Source: CAJXVA01 sp963761755
GTDB lineage: Bacteria > Myxococcota_A > Polyangia > Nannocystales > Nannocystaceae
Assembly: GCA_963761755.1 (NCBI GenBank)
Contig: CAVXIC010000013.1
Location: 248,001 to 312,000 of the forward strand
Direction: 5' to 3'
DNA: 64,000 bases
The notes beneath the pieces were generated by a model. The model saw only the letters and a list, made by a program, of their open reading frames with translations. It made no database searches and had not been told where the DNA came from. This document shows positions 1 through 7,437 of this stretch, piece after piece. Numbering within the stretch: position 1 is the first letter of the stretch; each line of letters begins with the position of its first letter. The position numbers and the translations under genes were made by a program.

Positions 1-1380
1 GCGGCTCGACGCCGCAGGGACGTGGTAGATGCGCGGCACCCTCAGTCCCGCGCTCCGCAATGCCTGCTCGAACGCGTCCTTGTAGGCGGCGGGCCCGTCT
101 TGAGTGATCCAATACGCGCCGCGCTGCCCGGTACCCGAGCCGCCTTCGCCGTTGAAGAAGTTGGTGAGCCAGCGATCGTCGGGGAGGGCGGGAAACTTGC
201 CGGGCGCTCGGACGACGCGTAGGCCCGCGGCGCAAAGCTGTCGCTCCGTGATGCGCTCGGTCGCGGCGATCTGGAGCAGCCGCGGCCGTTCCCGCGCGAG
301 CCCTTCGAGCGCCTCGGACATGCCTCGCTGCATGAACGTGCGGCGCATGACGTCCTCGACCATCGCCATGTCGTCGAGGAGGACGACGCCGCTGGTCCAC
401 GGGGTCATCGAGAGGTCGAGGTGAAATCCTGCGGCCTGCTCCACCACCACGACAGCTCGGCGATCGACGCCGACGTCCTTGGCGATCGCGACGCGAACCA
501 TCTCGTCGGTGAGTCGATCAGGGGCAATCCCCAAGCCTTGAAACGCGCCGCGCAGCACCGCTCGAGACAGTCCGAACGAGTCTTCCCCGATGAGCGCATA
601 CAGACCCCGCGGCCCCCGACCCAGCAGGACGTTCCCTCGTTCGAGGTAGCACAGGTCGATGCGGATCCTGCGTCGGGTCGCCAGGCCGAACATCAGCCGC
701 ATGTCGCTCTCGTTGCGCTGCCACACGCCGCCCTGACGGCTGCCGAACGCGAGCTCGATGCCATGGCCGCGGGCCCGCGTGGCTCGCGTGGCTCGGTGCT
801 CATCGATCGCCCGGCTCATGAACTCCTGCGTCGTCCGGGCGGAGTCGGTCGGTCGCGGCGGTGGCACCGTGACCTGCCCGTCGTAGGCCACCTGCCCCCG
901 GTCCTCCATCCAGCCCGAGGTGCTGTCGACCGGCACGCGAACCGTCTGGATGTTCGGCCTCGCCTCGCGCTCTGGGCCGTCGGGATAGAAGTCGGCCTCG
1001 ACCACCGAGAACCCCTCCTGCGCGCCGATGCGCGCGAAGGCGTCGACGTACTCGCTGTCGACGTCGGCCCCACGAGGCCCGATCGTCGAGCCCGTGTAGG
1101 CCATCAGGTAGGCCCGGGGCTGCCGCGTGAGGTCTTCGGTGACTGGCGCCGCGGTCTGGGTCATGTCGCGGTCGCGCCCCTGTGCCAGCGCTCGCAGGTC
1201 GTTCTCGCGCTGGCGCAGCAATGCGGCGCGAATTGCGTCAACTTGATGCTGGGGCTGGGCACCGCTCACGTACCCGCCGTACGAGCCAGGCCGGCCGCCG
1301 GATCGACGGGGGGACCGGACGTGGGGCACATCGGTGTCGAGCATGCTTCCTTCATCGAGCTTGAACTCGATGAGCGCCAT
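1..1380 (-). CDS. Arginine deiminase/amidinotransferase-like protein, C-terminus beyond left edge
   Basis: An uninterrupted minus-strand frame of 460 codons runs from ATG at 1380 off the left edge. The first upstream in-frame stop is about 70 bases before that ATG, with no other ATG between. The C-terminal half looks like the guanidine-modifying enzyme fold of protein-arginine deiminases and amidinotransferases. It has RGNVLLG near residue 248, ALIGEDSFGLSR near 262, a His-x-Asp pair in GFHLDLSMTP (H320, D322), and WLTNFFNGEGGSGTG near 404. In this superfamily the nucleophilic Cys lies near the C-terminus, so it would be just outside the window. The first 200 residues are unrecognised. Catalysis on free or protein-bound guanidine groups is inference from motif resemblance only. 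Confidence 0.6.
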   Translation of the reverse strand, partial: MALIEFKLDEGSMLDTDVPHVRSPRRSGGRPGSYGGYVSGAQPQHQVDAIRAALLRQRENDLRALAQGRDRDMTQTAAPVTEDLTRQPRAYLMAYTGSTIGPRGADVDSEYVDAFARIGAQEGFSVVEADFYPDGPEREARPNIQTVRVPVDSTSGWMEDRGQVAYDGQVTVPPPRPTDSARTTQEFMSRAIDEHRATRATRARGHGIELAFGSRQGGVWQRNESDMRLMFGLATRRRIRIDLCYLERGNVLLGRGPRGLYALIGEDSFGLSRAVLRGAFQGLGIAPDRLTDEMVRVAIAKDVGVDRRAVVVVEQAAGFHLDLSMTPWTSGVVLLDDMAMVEDVMRRTFMQRGMSEALEGLARERPRLLQIAATERITERQLCAAGLRVVRAPGKFPALPDDRWLTNFFNGEGGSGTGQRGAYWITQDGPAAYKDAFEQALRSAGLRVPRIYHVPAASSR

Positions 1381-1578
1381 CGTGCTGCGGACAGCGTAGA
1401 GAACGGTCTGGGCCGTCGAGAGCGCAGGGGCGTGGTCGTGGGAGGCCTGCTAGAAGGGATCGGTCACCGTCGCGGTAGACATGAGCGTGACCAACGACGT
1501 GGTCGGGTGATTCTCAGATCTCGAGTTCCGGTCACGCGCCACGCGTGTAGGGCCTGAAACTGGCCGCTCGAGCCTTGC

Positions 1579-2139
1579 CTAGGCCGATTCAGGCCCGGAG
1601 ACGGGACCGAGCCGGCGCCGTACACCGAGCAACATCCCTGCGTCGAGTTCGCGGTCCGGATTCGAGGTGTGGAGCACCGAGATGTCTCCGGTGGTCTCGA
1701 ACACGACGGCCCGGACTTGATCGAGCCCCAACACGTTGGCCTCGCGGAGCTTGCCGCGAATATCGGCCTCGGTGATGTTGGTCTTCGCCATGTTCTCGCG
1801 GAGAAAGGTCTGACCCTGCATCAGCAAGACCGGCGTGTTGTCGATGACCTCGGAGGTACTCGGCCACGCCCGGCGGGCCCAAGCAATCGCCCACTGCCCG
1901 CCGAAGACGAGCGCGAGCACGAAGAGGGCCAGCGGGAGTTGGGGCGATGCGGTCGAGATCGAGGTCGCCATCAGCGATCCGACCGCGACGGTCATCACGA
2001 AGTCTGGTGCGGACATCTTCGACAGGCTTCGCAGGCCGACGATTCGCGTGAGCACGATGATGGCCAGATAGACGAACACCACCGAGATGGCGGCGGCGGG
2101 GTAGGAAGAAGCGGGAGCTGAAAACCAGTCGGAGAACAT
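1579..2139 (-). CDS. DUF421 (YetF-like) membrane protein
   Basis: 186 aa. The N-terminal half holds about three hydrophobic segments (residues 15-35, 45-60, 68-88), with the family-like stretch TRIVGLRSLSKMSAPDFV between the first two. A short soluble C-terminal domain contains NTPVLLMQGQ and a run about the length of the family's second subdomain. This matches DUF421/YetF proteins, which sit in the membrane and have no settled biochemical role. Many members are about 220 aa, so this one is slightly short at the C-terminus. It lies in the same direction as the deiminase-like gene about 200 bases downstream, so cotranscription is possible but not shown. Confidence 0.85.
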   Translation of the reverse strand: MFSDWFSAPASSYPAAAISVVFVYLAIIVLTRIVGLRSLSKMSAPDFVMTVAVGSLMATSISTASPQLPLALFVLALVFGGQWAIAWARRAWPSTSEVIDNTPVLLMQGQTFLRENMAKTNITEADIRGKLREANVLGLDQVRAVVFETTGDISVLHTSNPDRELDAGMLLGVRRRLGPVSGPESA

Positions 2140-2393
2140 GAGGGACTCGGGGCACGCGGGCGGCGCGGCCTCGGCTTATTGTGCAAGAAGCGTGCCCGCG
2201 CCCGGAGGGCCTGTGAGGTCAGGATGCGGTGTTCTACGTGCCGTGGCGCCCGATCGAGCGGAAGCGCGCGGTTGCGAAAACGCGTTCCCATGCGGTGAAC
2301 TGTTGCTGCGGCGGTTCGCGCGACGACGCGTCACCCCCCGTTGTCGAGGGGCGGTCGGGTCGAGCCGGTCCGGGGCTGTGACGCTGTGTACGC

Positions 2394-2747
2394 TCAGTCG
2401 AGCAGCCAGTTCATCGCGCCCGTCGGGTCGACGACGAGCAACCCGGCTGCGGCGAGGAAGAACCCCAGGCGAAGCATCCCGAGCCGCTGCTCGACCGGTG
2501 TGCCGCGCAGGAGTGAGGCCGGCGTGGTGCACAGCCACAGGGGCGATCCGGCGATGCTCACCGCCAACAGCAGTATGGTGACCCCGTGCAAGAGCTGAAA
2601 GGTGGGCGACGCCACGCTGTCCATGCACGGCCGCGGACGATGCCCCAGCGCGAGGTTCAGCCAGACCCCCAATGTGGTCGCCGCGAGGCTCGCGCAGACC
2701 GTCGCCGCCGTGAACACTCCATGGATCCCCCGGACGATCCTTCCCAT
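2394..2747 (-). CDS. Small hydrophobic membrane protein, unknown function
   Basis: 117 aa from ATG at 2747. An open frame extends further upstream, but that part is Arg/Pro-rich and lacks hydrophobic segments, so the later start is preferred. There are three predicted membrane segments: residues 8-32, 52-70 and 92-108. The second follows the short loop GHRPRPCMDS. I do not recognise the family. The gene points away from the large lipoprotein at 3040, leaving a 290-base divergent intergenic region, and runs towards the DUF421 gene. No clear ribosome binding site precedes the start, which lowers confidence. Confidence 0.5.
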   Translation of the reverse strand: MGRIVRGIHGVFTAATVCASLAATTLGVWLNLALGHRPRPCMDSVASPTFQLLHGVTILLLAVSIAGSPLWLCTTPASLLRGTPVEQRLGMLRLGFFLAAAGLLVVDPTGAMNWLLD

Positions 2748-3039
2748 CGCAGGTAGGACGGATGGTGGGTGCCACGGTTGCGCATTGAGGGTCCGGCTGG
2801 GCCATGGGAGCACCGCCGCACTCGGGCAGCCCTTCGGCGCACCCGCGTTCAGGAGCGTGCGATTTGTTGGGTTGGCGTGTCGATAAGGAAGTCTTCGGAC
2901 GTCACAACGTGTGAGCCAACGAGAGCTGAGCGGGCCGAGAAGTGGCCGTGGGACCGTGATAGCGTCCGATCGTCGGAGTCCAAGCGTTAGGGGGCCGCCG
3001 TTGGGCGGTTGCGCGTGGACGCGACAGGAGATGACCACC

Positions 3040-5178
3040 ATGAAACGACTCAAACTAGTTCAACTCGGCTTCTTGCTCGCTCTCGCTCCCGCCTGCGGCG
3101 ACGACACGACTACGGCCAACGATACCGACGAGGGCACCGAATCGGGCGACACGTCCGCCTCGTCCGAAACGCTGACCACCACGACGTCCGCCGTCACATC
3201 GGCGACGGACGACACCGTCGGGACGACCGGAGACGACACCGACTCGACCACCGGCGTCACCGATCCCACCGTCGCCGACGAGAGCTCTGGCACCACCGAT
3301 ACGACCACCGGGGACACCGAGACGCGCGGAGAGTCGTCGACGGGCGGTTCGGCCGTCTGCGGTGACGACGTCATCGAAGGCGATGAGGAGTGCGACGGGG
3401 CCGACCTCGGCGACGCAGCGGCCTGTCCGCTGGTCGGCGAGGTTGTCTGCGCGGACGACTGCACCCTCGACGCGAGCGGATGCACCAACACGCTGGTCAT
3501 GTGCAGCACGCCGGGCACTCCGCTCGACGCCACGACCACCGAAGCCGCGCCCGCAGTCGACGTGATGTCGATCGCGCAGGACGCGTTCGTCTCGGACGTC
3601 AACGTTCAGCTGCAGGCCACCCACACATATGTCAATGACATTGTCGCATTGCTCGTTTCGCCCGACGTCAATGAGGGCAGCGTCCTGTTGGATGGCACCG
3701 CGTGCACCGACGGCGAAGACGACGTCGACGCGCTCTTCGACGACGAAACCGGCGTGGCACCGGCCTGCGGCACTCCGGCCATCGATGGCCCGATCGCTCC
3801 GGCGACCCCGCTCAGCCGCCTGATCGGGATCAGCTCGGTCGGGGACTGGTCGCTCGCCACGTGGGACACCTTCGGCTCTCTCGACGACGGTACGTTGGAT
3901 GAGTGGTGCCTCGAGCTCACGCTCTCCGAGGACGACCCGGTGATGTGTGGCGACGGCGTCGCGCACTACGGCGAGGTCTGCGACACCGACGACCTCAGGG
4001 AAGCCACCTGTGCGGACGCCGGTGACTTCATCGCCGGTGAGCTCGCCTGCGCAGATGACTGCACGTTCGATACAGCCTCCTGTATCGCTCCGGGATGCGG
4101 AAACGGGATCGTCGAAGAGGGAGAAGACTGCGATGGAGCCGACCTCGGTGGCGAGACCTGTGCCAGCCTCCCGGGTTTCTTCTCGGGCGACCTCGCCTGC
4201 GCCGGCGACTGCACCTTCGACACCGCCGCGTGTAGCGATGTCCCGCCTCCGGGCGACACATGCGGGGACGCAATCCTCATCGACGAGACGGTACTGCCCT
4301 ACACCGACTCCGGCGACACCCTGAACTTCAGCAACGACTACGGCTACGGCGTGGCTGCCTGCCCTGGAGAGTCGGGTGGCTGGAACGCTGGCGCCGAAGA
4401 CGTCGTCTATCAGATCACGCCGGACACGACTGGCGTCTACACCATCGAGTTCGCCACCACGTGGGACGCCACGGTCTACGCGGTCACCGACTGCGCCGAC
4501 ATCGACAACTCGTGCGTGGCGGGTGCGGACAACGGCAACCCCGAGACGCTCGTCACCGAGCTGGTCGCGGGCGAAACCTACTTCATCATCGGCGGTCACT
4601 GGTCGAACACCACCCCCGGAAGCGGCGGCGCCTACACCCTCAACGTCAGCGCAGCCTGCATCCCCGCGGAATGCGACGGCATCAGCTGCGGAGACGACGG
4701 CTGCGGCGGGACCTGCGGCTGCGATGATGGGAATGTCTGCGGCGATGGGACCTGCGAACCGGCGGCGGTCGGCGACCAGTGCGGCAACCCCTTCATCGTC
4801 GGCGCGCTCCCCTACACCGACAGCGGCGATGTCGATGACTACTTCAACGACTACGGCTACTCGGCCGGTTCCTGCCCTGGCGAAACCGGCGGCTTCAACG
4901 GTGGTGCCGAGGACGTCGTCTACGCGTTCACGCCAGAGACCGATGGTGACTACGAGATCGTCTTCGACACCACCTGGGACTCGACCGTGTACATGGTCAC
5001 GGACTGCGACGACGTGAACAACACCTGCGTCGCCGGAGAAGACAACGGCAACCCCGAGACGATCACCGCCAGCCTCACCGGCGGCACCACCTACTTCATC
5101 ATCGGTGGGCATTGGTCGAACTCGACGCTCGGCGGTGGAGGCACCTACACGCTGAACATCACCGACGTCACGCCCTAG
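3040..5178 (+). CDS. Large multidomain surface lipoprotein (P-domain, Cys-rich and PPC-like repeats)
   Basis: 712 aa from ATG at 3040, chosen because AGGAG lies 9 bases upstream and because it gives a lipoprotein signal ending LALAPAC. Order of parts: signal 1-20; Thr/Asp/Ser-rich linker to about 105; a Cys-rich repeat with EECDGADLGD; a proprotein-convertase P-domain-like region (about 155-300, containing DIVALLVSP and GDWSLATWD); two further Cys-rich repeats (EDCDGADLGGETC); then two copies of a domain of about 125 residues opening with LPYTDSGD and containing TYFIIGGHWSN, split by a short module rich in Cys (GDDGCGGTCGC). The paired domains resemble bacterial pre-peptidase C-terminal (PPC) domains. 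No protease active site is present, so this is probably a surface adhesion or binding protein. Confidence 0.85.
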   Translation: MKRLKLVQLGFLLALAPACGDDTTTANDTDEGTESGDTSASSETLTTTTSAVTSATDDTVGTTGDDTDSTTGVTDPTVADESSGTTDTTTGDTETRGESSTGGSAVCGDDVIEGDEECDGADLGDAAACPLVGEVVCADDCTLDASGCTNTLVMCSTPGTPLDATTTEAAPAVDVMSIAQDAFVSDVNVQLQATHTYVNDIVALLVSPDVNEGSVLLDGTACTDGEDDVDALFDDETGVAPACGTPAIDGPIAPATPLSRLIGISSVGDWSLATWDTFGSLDDGTLDEWCLELTLSEDDPVMCGDGVAHYGEVCDTDDLREATCADAGDFIAGELACADDCTFDTASCIAPGCGNGIVEEGEDCDGADLGGETCASLPGFFSGDLACAGDCTFDTAACSDVPPPGDTCGDAILIDETVLPYTDSGDTLNFSNDYGYGVAACPGESGGWNAGAEDVVYQITPDTTGVYTIEFATTWDATVYAVTDCADIDNSCVAGADNGNPETLVTELVAGETYFIIGGHWSNTTPGSGGAYTLNVSAACIPAECDGISCGDDGCGGTCGCDDGNVCGDGTCEPAAVGDQCGNPFIVGALPYTDSGDVDDYFNDYGYSAGSCPGETGGFNGGAEDVVYAFTPETDGDYEIVFDTTWDSTVYMVTDCDDVNNTCVAGEDNGNPETITASLTGGTTYFIIGGHWSNSTLGGGGTYTLNITDVTP

Positions 5179-5216
5179 AGCGTCACCTCGGCATGGCCTC
5201 GATCCTCGGGGCCACC

Positions 5217-5260
5217 GACGCCCCGGTTCCACCGCTCGACTGCGGTGGGGCCGGGGCGTC
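5217..5260. terminator. Shared hairpin terminator between converging genes
   Basis: A long inverted repeat: GACGCCCCGG pairs with CCGGGGCGTC, and inside it CCACCG pairs with CGGTGG around an 8-base loop. TTCTTC-type sequence follows on the plus side. It lies between the stop at 5178 and the converging stop at 5264, so it can serve both transcripts. Confidence 0.75.
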
Positions 5261-5263
5261 TTC

Positions 5264-5821
5264 TCAAGACTCTGCGTCTTCGGCAGGCTTGGCCGGTCGA
5301 GCCTCGTCGACGACCTCGGTGCCGTTCCAGCTGACCCGATGCGAGGTGGAGGTCTCGGTGTTGGTGGCCGTGTAGACGAAGTCGTCGCTCCCATCCCCGT
5401 CGGTATCGCCGAGCTCGTCGAAGGCTAGGGCTTCGGGCCGCATGCGAGGCGAGACGACCACGGCGATCAGTGTGCCTGCGTCGGTGACGGTGAACATGCC
5501 CGAGATGTACTGCGGCGCGGCCTCCGGGTCCTTGCGGCGAAGCTCGACGTTGACGGCGACCAGCCGCGTTGCGCCGCCGGCGAAGGTGCCCGACACGATG
5601 GACACGCGCGACTCCGAGAGCACCTTCGATCCCAAGCGGCGTCGGTCCAGCGCGGAGAGCTTCTCCGCCAGGATGGTGCCGAGGCCGTCGACCACCCGCT
5701 GTCCGTCCTCGGAGGCGTGCTCGATCGACCTGGCGGGCTTGGTCGCCCCAGCCCCGTCGGCGGAGGGGGGAGCGGAGACGAGCTGTGCAGCGATGGCGAT
5801 GATGGAGAGCAGGTGCGTCAT
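5264..5821 (-). CDS. Secreted protein with Asp-rich calcium-loop-like motif
   Basis: 185 aa. The N-terminus (MTHLLSIIAIAAQLVSAPPS) reads as a cleavable signal peptide. The mature part has no family I recognise. Near residue 138 the run GDTDGDGSDDFVY has the spacing of a DxDxDG calcium-binding loop, as in dockerin and FG-GAP type repeats. It is the third gene of a minus-strand set: the kinase at 7296-6322, then the membrane protein overlapping it by four bases, then this gene after 56 bases. The operon arrangement suggests an export partner or target of that kinase system, but this is inference. Confidence 0.65.
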   Translation of the reverse strand: MTHLLSIIAIAAQLVSAPPSADGAGATKPARSIEHASEDGQRVVDGLGTILAEKLSALDRRRLGSKVLSESRVSIVSGTFAGGATRLVAVNVELRRKDPEAAPQYISGMFTVTDAGTLIAVVVSPRMRPEALAFDELGDTDGDGSDDFVYTATNTETSTSHRVSWNGTEVVDEARPAKPAEDAES

Positions 5822-5881
5822 GGGTCAGTCCTCGGTTTCGGTGGAATCACGCCGGAGGGCCGACCCGCATTCCCACCGCGC

Positions 5882-6325
5882 TCAGCGCAGCGGCGTACCG
5901 ACACGTCGGGCGTTTCGGGACCGAATGACATCGCGCCGAAGCGCGGAGATCGCAACGGCGTAGACGGCCCAGAAGGCCACCCCGACGAGCACGCCTTGGA
6001 TACTGGGACCCACGACCGGCGCTTCGGCCTGCACGTCGCGGAGCTGGCCGGCCGCGCGGAACCAGGTCGCGACGAAGAAGGTCAAGCCGATGCTCGTGGC
6101 GATCGCGCGCACGATGCTGAGGCCGGAGACGGGCTTGGGACGGGTGAGGCCTGGCCGCGTCCACTCCAAGAACTCGAGCAGCAGTCGAAGCCACGCGCCG
6201 ACCGTCGGGAAGAGCAGCATCCCGACGATGCCCGCGAGGCCCGGCACCGCGTCCCGCATCTCCTCGATCGGCATCGTGACGTCGCCAGGAATGGCGAGCA
6301 GCGGCATGGCGAGCAGGAAACTCAT
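5882..6325 (-). CDS. Membrane protein coupled to upstream kinase
   Basis: 147 aa from ATG at 6325, which overlaps the kinase stop in an ATGA, so translation is probably coupled. Hydrophobic segments occur at about residues 2-14, 30-50, 78-98 and 110-128. The C-terminus is Arg-rich. The family is not recognised. A longer open frame upstream lies inside the kinase gene and is rejected because this start gives the coupled arrangement and a membrane segment at the N-terminus. Its position between a soluble kinase and a secreted protein suggests a membrane signalling or transport component. Confidence 0.65.
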   Translation of the reverse strand: MSFLLAMPLLAIPGDVTMPIEEMRDAVPGLAGIVGMLLFPTVGAWLRLLLEFLEWTRPGLTRPKPVSGLSIVRAIATSIGLTFFVATWFRAAGQLRDVQAEAPVVGPSIQGVLVGVAFWAVYAVAISALRRDVIRSRNARRVGTPLR

Positions 6326-7296
6326 GAACCGTCCGTCGTCTCGCCTGAGCGGGTGCTCGGTCGCGTCAGCGGGGGCCCGAGATCCATCGGTGCAGGCGTC
6401 GCGTTGTTGCCGGGCGCGATGTACTGCTGGGCGGCCTGGATCTCGCGCCAGAACTCCAGCGGCGTCTGCGTCCGGAACATGACCTGAGGATGCAGGGCGC
6501 TCGCGATCGCCTGGCCGTAGGGCGAGTCCAAGCTGTCGGCCATGCGCAGAGGCGCGCCCGCGACGATGTCGGACTCGTCGAACATCAGCACCTCTCGATG
6601 CAGGACCGAGAGCAGCAGCAGCGCCGCGTGATAGATGTCGGTCTGTCGACCCACCGTCCCGAAGCGCCCCGGATCGACGGCTTCCGGAGGGCGCATCCAC
6701 GGCGCGAGCACGGTCCCGGTCGTCCGAATGTCGTTCTCCAGCCGGGTGATGCCGAGGTCGCCGAGTTTGAACGACAGGTAGGGACCAGCGTCATCGCGGC
6801 TGATCACGTCGCTGGTCAGGCTCACGAACACGTTGCCGGGGTGGACATCCTTGTGGACGTAGCCGAAGCGGTGGATGAACGCGAGCGCCTGAAGCACGTC
6901 GCGAGCGATGTGGGGCACCCAGGTCTCGTCGATCTTCGGCAGCACGCGGTCGAGGCTGTACAAGCACTTCTCGACGATGATGTAGAAGCAGTTGTCGTAC
7001 ACGAACGCGTCGTGCATGTACGTGATCGTCGGGTGGCGCATGTTGACGAGGTTGGCAACTTCGGCCTCCCACGCTCGACGGACGTGCTCGAAAGTGCCGG
7101 CGGGCTTGAGCACCTTGGCGACCAGCGGGTTGGACCACTCGTCGGTGCACTCGTAGACGTCTCCGTAGGAGCCCGCGCCGATGTGCGCACCGATGAAGTA
7201 CGTGCCGCTGCTCCCGTTGGTGATCATTTGACCACGGACCGGAGCCCGGAACGGAAACACGCTGGGAAGCGTTTGCACGTTGGGATGCGTCTTCAC
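6322..7296 (-). CDS. Ser/Thr protein kinase (divergent, DLG motif)
   Basis: 324 aa. The eukaryotic-like protein kinase fold is recognisable. The Gly loop GAGSYGDVYE is at about 40-49, the ATP Lys is in LVAKVLK (K61), the catalytic loop is HKDVHPGNVF (D150, N155), and the metal-binding motif is DLG (180-182) where most kinases have DFG. The catalytic loop has HKD in place of HRD. Both substitutions occur in functional kinases, so activity is likely. No membrane segment is seen; the C-terminal 50 residues are Pro/Ala-rich. It leads a three-gene operon with a membrane protein and a secreted protein. A start at residue 24 (MITNGSSG) is also possible. Confidence 0.85.
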   Translation of the reverse strand: MKTHPNVQTLPSVFPFRAPVRGQMITNGSSGTYFIGAHIGAGSYGDVYECTDEWSNPLVAKVLKPAGTFEHVRRAWEAEVANLVNMRHPTITYMHDAFVYDNCFYIIVEKCLYSLDRVLPKIDETWVPHIARDVLQALAFIHRFGYVHKDVHPGNVFVSLTSDVISRDDAGPYLSFKLGDLGITRLENDIRTTGTVLAPWMRPPEAVDPGRFGTVGRQTDIYHAALLLLSVLHREVLMFDESDIVAGAPLRMADSLDSPYGQAIASALHPQVMFRTQTPLEFWREIQAAQQYIAPGNNATPAPMDLGPPLTRPSTRSGETTDGS

Positions 7297-7437
7297 CCCG
7301 ACGAGAGATTACCACGCGCCGGTGCGGCCGGGCCCTGATTCCGCCTCAGGCCGGCTGTTTGGGGGTCTGCGCGTGATCGAGGGTTCTCCCGGGAGACGGC
7401 GAGATGAACACGGGCGATAGTTCGGGGGATCTTGCTC

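Noticed and set aside
421..1557. 378-codon plus-strand frame
   Set aside because: It is antisense to the deiminase-like gene and has the Arg/His/Val-rich composition of a shadow frame in GC-rich DNA. The minus frame has family motifs.
1550..1596. 9-bp inverted repeat near the DUF421 stop as a terminator
   Set aside because: The loop is 29 bases, one arm lies inside the coding end and no T-run follows.
3055..5394. 779-codon minus-strand frame
   Set aside because: Antisense to the multidomain lipoprotein; Val/Gly/Asp-Arg-rich with no motif.
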